Shown here one piece after another: positions 1 through 5,610 of a DNA stretch of 5,629 bases; position 1 is the first letter of the stretch; every line of letters begins with the position of its first letter. The DNA lies in contig DBDD01000020.1 of assembly GCA_002293365.1 (NCBI GenBank), positions 560-6,188 on the forward strand, in the 5' to 3' direction. A program made the position numbers and the translations under genes. The notes beneath the pieces were generated by a model. It did not search any database. It had not been told where the DNA came from and was given only the letters and a program-made list of their open reading frames with translations. The stretch comes from Christensenella sp. UBA941. GTDB taxonomy: Bacteria > Bacillota > Clostridia > Christensenellales > UBA941.

Positions 1-528
1 CTCGTCAAGCTCGCGGCGCACTTCGCGCTAAACGAAAGCTTAAACGTCGGCATCGTCAACGCCGACACGTACCGCATAACGGCGCAGGAACAGCTTAAGA
101 CCTACGCGGACATACTCGGCGTACCGCTCGACGTGATCTATACTCCCGACGAAATCGAAGCCGTGCTAGAGCGGCAGAGCGACAGGGATATTATCTTCAT
201 CGACACACCAGGGAAGCGCCCCTCCGACGAAAAGCACAAGGAGGAAATCGCGCGCATTATCGAATTGACGCATCCTACGGAGCTCCAACTGGTTCTCTCG
301 GCGTCGACGGGGTTCAACTCCTGCGCCGAGATCATCCGCAACTATAGCTTTTTGCCGGACTATCGCGTTATCGTTACAAAGCTGGACGAAACGCCATCGC
401 GCGGGCTGCTGCTAAACGTTTGCCATTATTCCGGCAAGCGCCTGAGCTACCTCGCTACAGGACAAAACGTCCCTGACGACATAGTAGTCGCCAGCGCCGG
501 TGAAATTACGACGAGCATCATAGGATAA
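1..528 (+). CDS. flhF: Flagellar biosynthesis GTPase FlhF, 3' part (5' end outside the window)
   Basis: FlhF is an SRP-family (SIMIBI) GTPase that recruits early flagellar components and sets the site of flagellum assembly at the membrane. Frame 1 is open from base 1 to the TAA at 526-528, giving 175 residues. The first codons read LVKLAA, which in this family follows directly after the GKTTT P-loop, so the N-terminal B domain and P-loop lie off the window. Visible motifs are ADTYR (fragment residues 21-25), the G3-type DTPG (68-71), TKLDET of the G4 element (126-131) and ATGQNVPDD near the C terminus (152-160), in the order expected for FlhF rather than Ffh or FtsY. There is no M domain, which also argues against Ffh. 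An internal ATG is not a likely start because conserved family sequence continues upstream. DTPGK replaces the usual DTAGR. The next gene, flhG, encodes its regulatory partner and begins 16 bases downstream. Confidence 0.94.
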   Translation, partial: LVKLAAHFALNESLNVGIVNADTYRITAQEQLKTYADILGVPLDVIYTPDEIEAVLERQSDRDIIFIDTPGKRPSDEKHKEEIARIIELTHPTELQLVLSASTGFNSCAEIIRNYSFLPDYRVIVTKLDETPSRGLLLNVCHYSGKRLSYLATGQNVPDDIVVASAGEITTSIIG

Positions 529-544
529 AAAGGATTGGGGTAAA

Positions 545-1423
545 ATGTACGATCAAGCTCAAAACCTTCGTGAAATTGTTCAGCAGCGCAGAAACCCGGC
601 GCCTGCGCCGAAAACGCGCGTCATAACCGTTACGAGCGGCAAGGGAGGCGTCGGCAAGTCGAGCTTTTCCGTCAACTTGGCCATAGCGCTAGCGGGGCTC
701 GGCAAACGCGTGCTCATCATCGACGCGGACTTTGGCCTGGCGAATGTTGACGTCATGCTCGGCGTTACGTCGCGCTTCGACCTGACGAACGTCATAAGCG
801 GCGAGATGCAGATACGCGACATTATCCTGACGGGACACGCCGGAGTACAATTCATATCCGGAGGCAGCGGCGCGCTGGATTTGATAAACCTGTCGGAGAT
901 GCAGCTTCTGCATTTCGTCAACAGCCTCTTGCAACTCGAAGGTATCGCTGATATCATAATCTTTGATACCGGCGCGGGCGTTACAGACAATATTTTGCGC
1001 CTTATCCGCTCGTCAACAGAGGCGATTATCGTTACGACGCCCGAGCCCACGGCCATAATGGACGCCTATGCGCTGGTCAAAATCATGCGCCAGTCCAACG
1101 ATTTGCCGCTGATCCGCCTTTTGGTCAACAAGGCGTACTCGCCCTCGGAGGGGCAGGATACGCTAAATAGCTTCCTGCGCATCGCAAACCGCTACATGCA
1201 GCTCGAAATCAACCCGCTCGGCTTCGTATTGCAAGACAGCTCCATGTCGCGCGCGGTTCGGCTGCAAAGCCCGATTCTTGTCAGCTTCCCCAAGAGCGTT
1301 GCGGCGCAGAATATCCAGGAAATCGCCGCTAAGCTGTGCGATATCCAATTCGATTATTCGCCGCGCGGGGGTATTCGCAGCTTTCTTGAGCGTATGCTAC
1401 CCATGGTTCGCAGACGGCAGTAA
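545..1423 (+). CDS. flhG: MinD-type ATPase FlhG (YlxH/FleN), flagellar number regulator
   Basis: FlhG is a ParA/MinD-family ATPase that limits flagellar number and stimulates the GTPase activity of FlhF. The 292-residue product has the normal length. The N terminus carries DQAQNLR (residues 3-9), matching the DQAxxLR activator motif through which FlhG N termini act on FlhF. A deviant Walker A, GKGGVGKS, is at 32-39 with the signature lysine at K33. DADFGLANVD (60-69) is the family's Walker A' segment and DTGAGV (142-147) the Walker B/switch II. The C terminus (about 277-292, SFLERMLPMVRRR) mixes hydrophobic and basic residues like a MinD-type amphipathic membrane-targeting helix; that role is inferred. 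The ATG at 545 is chosen because it retains the DQAxxLR motif. A modest site, AAGGA, lies at 530-534. The gene follows flhF by 16 bases, so the two are surely co-transcribed. Confidence 0.95.
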   Translation: MYDQAQNLREIVQQRRNPAPAPKTRVITVTSGKGGVGKSSFSVNLAIALAGLGKRVLIIDADFGLANVDVMLGVTSRFDLTNVISGEMQIRDIILTGHAGVQFISGGSGALDLINLSEMQLLHFVNSLLQLEGIADIIIFDTGAGVTDNILRLIRSSTEAIIVTTPEPTAIMDAYALVKIMRQSNDLPLIRLLVNKAYSPSEGQDTLNSFLRIANRYMQLEINPLGFVLQDSSMSRAVRLQSPILVSFPKSVAAQNIQEIAAKLCDIQFDYSPRGGIRSFLERMLPMVRRRQ

Positions 1424-1477
1424 GCTCTTGGCGGCGCGCCGGGAACGCGCTCGACATAGAATGAAGCAGGTGTTTAT

Positions 1478-2143
1478 ATGGATCCAAGCAAGTTCTTGAA
1501 AATCGGCGAACGAATCGATATTGAAATCGAAGGAAGACAATATAAATCCGACGTGCAGGATATGGACAGGAAGGATAATATTAGCGTTTCACAGCCAATG
1601 CAAAGGCAAGCCCCGGTGTTTATCGCGCCGCATTCCGAAGTAAAGGTCGTTTTCTACCGCCCAAACGGCATGTTTGAATTTATCGCCCGCGCTATAGGCA
1701 CGGCGGAGCACGAGTCGATCCGCATGATCCGGCTAAAGATACTCGAAGAGCCCCAAAAATACCAGCGCCGGATGAGCTTTCGCGTCCCGCTTCGGATACC
1801 CGTTACGGCCGTCATTACGAGCGAATTGAACCATACGGCGCGCACGGTCTATTCCTTCCAGTCGCAGTCGATCGATCTTTCAGAAAGCGGCATGGGCCTG
1901 TACGCCCCGCAAAGCTACCCGCTGGGCGCGCGCATGCGAATAGAATACGCCATAGCGTACGAGGGAGCACAAGAGCGCTTGAGCCTGATGAGCGACGTCG
2001 CGCGCTGTACATGGCCGCAAAAGATAGGCGAACAGTTCGTCCTCGGCGTAAAATTTTCCAACGTTTCCGAAAAGACGCAGCGCCTTCTTAGCAAATATAT
2101 AATCCAGGAACAGATAAAAGAGCGCAGGCGAGGCTTGCGGTAA
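1478..2143 (+). CDS. PilZ-domain c-di-GMP receptor of the YcgR type (flagellar brake)
   Basis: YcgR-type proteins (YcgR in Escherichia coli, DgrA/MotI in Bacillus) bind c-di-GMP and slow or disengage the flagellar motor. This 221-residue product has the two-domain layout of that group. An N-terminal beta-rich YcgR-N-like domain spans about 1-93 (opening FLKIGERIDIEIEG), and a PilZ domain spans about 95-210. The PilZ c-di-GMP site is complete: QRRMSFR at 96-102 supplies RxxxR (R98 and R102), and DLSESG at 133-138 supplies D/NxSxxG. No signal peptide or membrane segment is visible, so it is cytosolic. The ATG at 1478 has AGGTG at 1468-1472, with 7 bases between the AGG and the start. The gene lies 54 bases after flhG and about 48 bases before the sigma-28 gene, so a motility role is well supported by context. 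Whether it acts on MotA, the C-ring or something else cannot be told from sequence. Confidence 0.93.
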   Translation: MDPSKFLKIGERIDIEIEGRQYKSDVQDMDRKDNISVSQPMQRQAPVFIAPHSEVKVVFYRPNGMFEFIARAIGTAEHESIRMIRLKILEEPQKYQRRMSFRVPLRIPVTAVITSELNHTARTVYSFQSQSIDLSESGMGLYAPQSYPLGARMRIEYAIAYEGAQERLSLMSDVARCTWPQKIGEQFVLGVKFSNVSEKTQRLLSKYIIQEQIKERRRGLR

Positions 2144-2181
2144 AGAAATAGGGCAAAAAATCCGAAATACAATTAAGGGAT

Positions 2182-2186
2182 GGAGG
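2182..2186 (+). promoter_or_regulatory. Shine-Dalgarno GGAGG that decides the sigma-28 start
   Basis: GGAGG lies 5 bases upstream of the ATG at 2192. The alternative in-frame ATG at 2180 overlaps this site and has only AAGGG directly abutting it, with no spacer. The 2192 start, giving 248 residues, is therefore preferred over the 2180 start, giving 252. Confidence 0.7.
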
Positions 2187-2191
2187 CAACG

Positions 2192-2938
2192 ATGGCGGAA
2201 CCGGTGCGCGAGCTTTGGGACAAATACATGATCGACCGGTCAGCGGAGCTCAAAAACGAGCTTTTGATGCATTACGTCCCATTGGTCAAAACGACGGTAC
2301 TGCGCATGATGCCCACATACTACGCCCATAACGATTACGACGATTTGATTAGCTGCGGCGTCATAGGTCTCATGAGCGCGATCGACCGCTTTGATCCCAA
2401 AAGAGAGATCAAGTTCGAATCCTTCGCCTCCAAGCGGATTCGCGGGTCGATCCTCGACCATATGCGCAAGCAGGACTGGGCGCCAAGCTCCTACCGCCGC
2501 AAGATAAATAGGGTAGGCGAGGCGTACAGGGAGCTCGAAGCGTCGCTTTCGCGCTTCCCGACGGAGCAGGAAGTGGCCGATCATCTTGCTATCCCGCTGC
2601 ACGAGCTGCAAAAGGTGCTCGAAACGACGCATACCTTCAACATCATGTACTTCGAGGATATCGTCTCCGAAACGAGCTCCATAGACGAGCTCTCGCTTTC
2701 GGACGAGACGTCCCCCTCCGACCAGATCGAGCGGCAGGAGCTCATCTCCACGATGGGCCGCCTTATCGACGAACTATCCGAAAAGGAGCGCACAGTCGTG
2801 TCCCTTTATTACTACGAGGAGCTTACGCTAAAGGAGATTGCCGAGGTGCTTGGCGTTTCCGAATCGCGCGTATCACAAATACACTCCAAGATATTAATAA
2901 AGCTAAAGGCAAAGCTCCAAAAGGAGTTTCCGGTATAA
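2192..2938 (+). CDS. fliA: RNA polymerase sigma factor for flagellar genes (FliA/SigD/WhiG family, sigma-28)
   Basis: This is a group 3 sigma factor that directs RNA polymerase to late flagellar and motility promoters; in the family it is held inactive by the anti-sigma factor FlgM until the hook is complete. From the ATG at 2192 the product has 248 residues, typical for the family. Region 2 spans about 21-98 and includes DYDDLISCGVIGLMSAIDRFD (with the family's D-L-G-L pattern), FESFASKRIRGSILDHMRKQDW and the WAPSS stretch, all close to FliA/SigD consensus. Region 3 spans about 100-148, with RFPTEQEVADHL. An acidic, serine-rich linker at 158-180 precedes region 4 (about 190-245), whose helix-turn-helix LTLKEIAEVLGVSESRVSQIH is at 211-231. 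The lack of a region 1.1 and the region 2.4 sequence separate it from SigA and from sporulation sigma factors. An upstream in-frame ATG at 2180 is possible but poorly spaced from a ribosome site. FlgM is not encoded in this window. Confidence 0.95.
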   Translation: MAEPVRELWDKYMIDRSAELKNELLMHYVPLVKTTVLRMMPTYYAHNDYDDLISCGVIGLMSAIDRFDPKREIKFESFASKRIRGSILDHMRKQDWAPSSYRRKINRVGEAYRELEASLSRFPTEQEVADHLAIPLHELQKVLETTHTFNIMYFEDIVSETSSIDELSLSDETSPSDQIERQELISTMGRLIDELSEKERTVVSLYYYEELTLKEIAEVLGVSESRVSQIHSKILIKLKAKLQKEFPV

Positions 2939-2951
2939 AGGCATCGTTCCC

Positions 2952-2983
2952 ATGACCCTAGGGCGCTCAATCGCGCCCGTCAT
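2952..2983 (+). promoter_or_regulatory. Bulged inverted repeat (RNA hairpin) between the sigma-28 gene and fapA
   Basis: ATGAC (2952-2956) pairs with GTCAT (2979-2983), and GGGCGC (2961-2966) pairs with GCGCCC (2973-2978). The loop is TCAATC, and CCTA (2957-2960) is bulged on the 5' side, for 11 base pairs in total. The hairpin begins 13 bases after the sigma stop codon. No T-run follows, so it is not a canonical intrinsic terminator. It could be an mRNA-stabilising or processing element, or a weak attenuator that sets different levels for the two halves of the operon. The pairing is seen directly and the role is inferred. Confidence 0.45.
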
Positions 2984-2998
2984 TATAACTTGAGCGTT

Positions 2999-3006
2999 AG
3001 GTGATC
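2999..3006 (+). promoter_or_regulatory. Extended Shine-Dalgarno AGGTGATC for fapA
   Basis: AGGTGATC is an 8-base perfect complement to the usual bacterial 16S rRNA 3' end (GATCACCT). The AGG sits 7 bases from the ATG at 3009, which supports that start even though the first roughly 35 residues of the protein are low in complexity. Confidence 0.65.
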
Positions 3007-3008
3007 AT

Positions 3009-4511
3009 ATGCCAGGCGAAAACAACAACCCGAACGCAGCAAAACAGACGCCTACCGACGGGCCGCCCGCCGATAGAGCACATTTTTCCGAGACGCCTGC
3101 GGACGACAGCGTCGAAGTGAACGTTACGCCAGACGGTATGGAAGCGTACGGGCGCATCATACTCGGCGCGCCCGAAGGAAAACGCGTCATGCTTGAAGAC
3201 GTATCCAAGGCGCTTTTAGAAGCCGGGGTAACGTACGGCGCGGATATACAGGCATTACGCGGCTTGATATACAACCCCGGGCAGAGCGACTGGGTTCGCT
3301 TGGCGGCGGGCTCGCCCCCGATAAACGGCAAAGACGCCGAGATACAGCTCCACTTTCGTACGAGCGTTACGGGAGCGGCCCGCATAGACGAACACGATAG
3401 GGTAAACTTTTGGGAGCTAGACCTATTCGAAGTCTGTACAAAGGGCCAGCTGCTCGCGACAAAGACCCCGCCGACGAAGGGCGAACCCGGTATCTCCGTT
3501 TTCGGAAGGGCAGTCGAGCCTAAGCCTGGGAAAGACAAGCCGTTTCCTCGCGCGCGCGGAGTCGAGATGGGCAAGGACGGCCTAGCGCTCTACTCGGCGC
3601 TGGACGGCCACGTAGCGTTTCCCGAGGGCCAGATAGTCGCTTCCGATACGCTCGTCATCCCGCGCGACGTAGATATGTCCACAGGCAATATAACATACGC
3701 CGGCAATGTCGTCGTGCGAGGAACGGTTTTCGGCAGCATGACGATAAAAGCCGGGAAAAACATCGAGGTTTACGGCCTTGTTGAAGGCGCGGTTCTGGAG
3801 GCGGGCGGCAATATTACGCTACATTCGGGCGTTCAGGCCAGCGGCTCCGGACACGTCATGGCCAAAGGCAGCGTATCGGCCCGCTATATCGAGCGCGCCA
3901 ACGTCATGGCCGACGGCTTCGTACAAGCCGATTCAATTATGCATTCCACGGTTGAAAGCGGCCAATATATCGTCGCCTCGGGCATCAAGGGCGTTATAAT
4001 GGGCGGAAAGAGCGCGGCGCTAACGTCCATCAACGCAAAGAACGTCGGCGCGATTTCCGGCGTCGCAACCGAGCTTGAGCTAGGAATGCCCCCACAACGC
4101 CGCGCGCGCCATAAATTCTTGCAGTCGGAGATAGCGCGCGTACAGCTCGAAACGGAAAAGCTAAAGCATCTTTTGCGCCTTTTAGGCACGGCGTATATGC
4201 CCGGAGAACCGCAGCAGCGCACGGACGCGCGCGAAAAAGCGGTCGTTAGCCTGCAAGAGGATATTTCGCTTATGCCGCGCTTGCTCGAAGAGTTCGGAGA
4301 GCTTTGTACCGAAATCGAAATGATACGGGAGGGTCGCGTTAACGTTTCTGGGACAGCGCACAAGGGCGTAAATGTAATTATCGGCTCGATGAATTACAAT
4401 GTCACAAAGGATATCGATTATGTTACGTTCAAGATAGACGGCGCGTCGGGGCGCGTCGAGGCTTCGCGCTACGAGCAGTCCAAGGATCCTGGAAGGAGGG
4501 GAAAGCCATGA
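3009..4511 (+). CDS. fapA: FapA/DUF342-family protein, predicted flagellar assembly protein A
   Basis: The 500-residue product has the DUF342 (FapA) layout. A polar, probably disordered lead (1-35) is followed by an N-terminal domain (about 36-210) with TPDGMEAYGRI, a LxxAGVxYG segment and the family-typical GxPPINGKDAEIQLHF and TPPTKGEPGISVFGR stretches. A glycine-rich parallel beta-helix (about 212-355) follows, with short repeats such as GNITYAGNVVVRGTV and GSMTIKAGKNIEVYG. A coiled coil (about 368-440) and a short beta-rich tail (441-485) complete it. No signal peptide or membrane segment is seen. In Vibrio a FapA of this family binds the glucose-PTS protein EIIAGlc and affects polar flagellum assembly; whether that holds here is unknown. 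In clostridia DUF342 genes often adjoin sigD. The coding region ends with a strong ribosome site for the next gene, whose ATG overlaps this TGA. Placement in the family is firm, but the molecular function is inferred. Confidence 0.9.
   Translation: MPGENNNPNAAKQTPTDGPPADRAHFSETPADDSVEVNVTPDGMEAYGRIILGAPEGKRVMLEDVSKALLEAGVTYGADIQALRGLIYNPGQSDWVRLAAGSPPINGKDAEIQLHFRTSVTGAARIDEHDRVNFWELDLFEVCTKGQLLATKTPPTKGEPGISVFGRAVEPKPGKDKPFPRARGVEMGKDGLALYSALDGHVAFPEGQIVASDTLVIPRDVDMSTGNITYAGNVVVRGTVFGSMTIKAGKNIEVYGLVEGAVLEAGGNITLHSGVQASGSGHVMAKGSVSARYIERANVMADGFVQADSIMHSTVESGQYIVASGIKGVIMGGKSAALTSINAKNVGAISGVATELELGMPPQRRARHKFLQSEIARVQLETEKLKHLLRLLGTAYMPGEPQQRTDAREKAVVSLQEDISLMPRLLEEFGELCTEIEMIREGRVNVSGTAHKGVNVIIGSMNYNVTKDIDYVTFKIDGASGRVEASRYEQSKDPGRRGKP
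4493..4499 (+). promoter_or_regulatory. Strong Shine-Dalgarno AAGGAGG for the small charged protein gene
   Basis: AAGGAGG lies inside the last codons of fapA, 8 bases before the ATG at 4508. It is the best-matching ribosome site in the window and is strong support that the small downstream reading frame is translated. Confidence 0.8.
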
Positions 4512-4852
4512 TCGACAACCGCGTGATGTTCAACGCCGCTATGAACTACGGTCAGGATCAGGCGGCGCAGTTGAAGCAACCGCAGGCGGCGCAGGCATTT
4601 TTGGCGACGCATCAGCCAAACAAAACGCAGCAGCTCAAATCAGAAGGCCGCATTGCGGATATCGAGGAGCAGGACAACTCGTCGGTACTCAAAAATGAAA
4701 GGGAAGGCGACGGCGAGGGCTATCAAGGCGGCCGCCGCGAGCGTAAGAAAAAGGAACCCGAAGAGGATTTGCCCGGCGTAGCGCTCGGCAAGGATCTCCA
4801 GGTTGTCATGCACGGGCCAAATAATCCGCTCCGGTTTGACGCGAGCGTATGA
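4508..4852 (+). CDS. Small hydrophilic protein of unknown function in the flagellar operon
   Basis: I do not recognise a named family for this 114-residue product. It has no membrane segment or signal peptide. The first 60 residues are rich in Gln, Ala and Asn and include two copies of QAAQ (18-21 and 26-29). Residues 46-90 are strongly charged, with an acidic part (DIEEQDNSS, NEREGDGEG) next to a basic cluster (RRERKKK, 76-82) and then EPEEDLPG. The C terminus, LGKDLQVVMHGPN, is the only part that looks foldable. It is very probably real: it has an excellent ribosome site at 4493-4499, overlaps fapA by 4 bases (ATGA at 4508-4511), and its own stop overlaps the next start in the same way. Short, charged, poorly conserved proteins sit between DUF342 and DUF6115 genes in some clostridial flagellar loci, as I recall them, so this may belong to that loose group. 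An export-linked or scaffold role is conceivable but not shown. Confidence 0.8.
   Translation: MIDNRVMFNAAMNYGQDQAAQLKQPQAAQAFLATHQPNKTQQLKSEGRIADIEEQDNSSVLKNEREGDGEGYQGGRRERKKKEPEEDLPGVALGKDLQVVMHGPNNPLRFDASV
4559..4594 (+). repeat. In-frame 12-base direct repeat, two copies
   Basis: CAGGCGGCGCAG occurs at 4559-4570 and again at 4583-4594, a 24-base period. Both copies are in frame and encode QAAQ in the small charged protein. It looks like a minor internal duplication within a low-complexity segment. Confidence 0.7.
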
Positions 4853-5610
4853 ACGAAGCTACAGCGATTCCAACAGGCGCGCCAATGGGCGAATGGTATC
4901 TTTTCGCGGCGTTTGTGTTTCTTTTGGCGGCGCTCTTGATATGGTTCTATAAGCGAACGCCGCGCTCGCAAAAAAAACGCGAAGAAAAGAGCTTCGAACG
5001 CGAGGCGAAGCTTTTTAAGCTATACCAAAATATAGAAGACCTTATGGACGGCTTCGAGGAGTACGTCGAGGAGCTTCAAAGCTCGTTCCGTCTGGAATCT
5101 GGAGAAATAAAGCGCCGCGTCGAAGCGCTCGAAACCCAGCACGCGGCGATTCGTCATACGCTCCGCGATATGAGCGCCCATGCCGCCGAGCCGCAGGAAG
5201 CATACGAAGGGCCATTGGAAGCGTACGAGCCAGAGGAGACATACGAACAACCCATCAGCCAAGAAGACGGCGACGAGGCGCAAGAGATCGCAGAAGAAAC
5301 GGATGATTCCCCTCTAGGTGAAGGATGGCCCGCGCCGGGGTGGCCGGACGAAGGCTTGGCGGAGTGGCCGGACGGGGACGCGCCCCAAGAACAAAGCATT
5401 ACGATAGAAACGATCGAAGAGCCGGCGAGCTCGCCGGAGTCCCTCAAGAAACGCGAGCTCGCCGCGCCGCTGAACCGCGCTCAAAGGGTGCGTATCTTGC
5501 AGGACGAGGGGCTAGACGCAGTGCGTATCGCCCGGGAGCTTGGCCTTTCCCTGAATGAGGTGAATCTGATCATCCAATTGGACGTGCGGCCCGACGCGTC
5601 CTTGGTGTAG
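4849..5610 (+). CDS. Single-pass membrane protein, SwrB/DUF6115-like, predicted flagellar accessory factor
   Basis: The 253-residue product has a short N terminus, one hydrophobic segment (about 16-34, WYLFAAFVFLLAALLIWFY) and a basic stop-transfer stretch (RTPRSQKKR, 36-44), so most of it should be cytosolic. A charged coiled coil follows (about 45-108), then an acidic, Pro-rich linker (111-198) with EAYEGP-like and WP repeats. A C-terminal HTH-like segment spans about 207-245 (RVRILQDEGLDAVRIARELGLSLNEVNLIIQL). An N-terminal membrane anchor, coiled coil and this kind of tail match SwrB/YlxL, which lies directly after sigD in Bacillus subtilis and promotes activation of flagellar type III export. 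SwrB is about 167 residues, and the excess here is mainly the linker. The start overlaps the previous stop (ATGA at 4849-4852) and has no clear ribosome site, so translation is probably coupled. An A8 run at 4970-4977 is a possible slippage site. The stop codon merges with heptamer repeats. The family assignment is by architecture and position. Confidence 0.82.
   Translation: MNEATAIPTGAPMGEWYLFAAFVFLLAALLIWFYKRTPRSQKKREEKSFEREAKLFKLYQNIEDLMDGFEEYVEELQSSFRLESGEIKRRVEALETQHAAIRHTLRDMSAHAAEPQEAYEGPLEAYEPEETYEQPISQEDGDEAQEIAEETDDSPLGEGWPAPGWPDEGLAEWPDGDAPQEQSITIETIEEPASSPESLKKRELAAPLNRAQRVRILQDEGLDAVRIARELGLSLNEVNLIIQLDVRPDASLV
4970..4977 (+). repeat. A8 homopolymer inside the SwrB-like gene
   Basis: Eight consecutive A bases encode the end of Q41 plus K42-K43, just after the membrane segment. 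One extra A leads to a TAA at the 17th codon counted from CAA 4969. One fewer A leads to a TAG at the 22nd codon. Either slip would leave only the membrane anchor and a short tail. Confidence 0.6.
5326..5374 (+). repeat. Degenerate WP-encoding repeat in the acidic linker
   Basis: TGGCCGGACG occurs at 5341-5350 and 5365-5374, a 24-base period, and is preceded by a degenerate TGGCCCGCG at 5326. The copies are in frame and give WPAPG, WPDEG and WPDGD in the linker of the SwrB-like protein. Confidence 0.6.
5422..5437. repeat. Perfect 16-base palindrome in the SwrB-like gene
   Basis: CCGGCGAGCTCGCCGG equals its own reverse complement. A shorter palindrome with the same core, GCGAGCTCGC, is at 5453-5462. 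Both lie in coding sequence, in the linker and just before the HTH-like tail. No function can be assigned; GC-rich coding sequence alone could produce it. Confidence 0.5.

Noticed and set aside
580..1056. Long minus-strand open frame opposite flhG, and similar frames opposite the other genes
   Set aside because: These lie fully within well-supported plus-strand genes, have compositions typical of antisense shadows (Ser-, Arg- and Cys-rich) and show no recognisable domains.
1433..1450. GC-rich hairpin between flhG and the PilZ gene (GCGCG with CGCGC, 7-base loop)
   Set aside because: The stem has only 5 base pairs, no T-run follows, and such pairing is common in GC-rich sequence. It is too weak to call a terminator.
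1278..1499. Plus-strand frame overlapping the end of flhG and the start of the PilZ gene
   Set aside because: It is a shadow frame: it overlaps the conserved FlhG C terminus, has no ribosome site and shows no domain.
2180..2191. Sigma-28 start at the ATG at 2180, adding four residues
   Set aside because: This ATG overlaps the GGAGG site and has no spaced ribosome site of its own; the ATG at 2192 is better placed. It cannot be fully excluded.
2984..2989. TATAAC before fapA as a housekeeping -10 element
   Set aside because: The bases 17 upstream are GGGCGC, part of the hairpin, with no resemblance to TTGACA.
3070..3077. GCCGATAG near the start of fapA, resembling a sigma-28 -10 element
   Set aside because: No TAAA-like -35 element is found at the needed distance upstream, and it lies inside the coding region.
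4636..4662. A sigma-28-like promoter, CAAA-N15-GCGGATAT, inside the small charged protein gene
   Set aside because: It matches TAAA-N15-GCCGATAT at 10 of 12 positions, but a rough estimate gives about one such match by chance in this window when both strands and three spacings are allowed. It lies in coding sequence and there is no other support.
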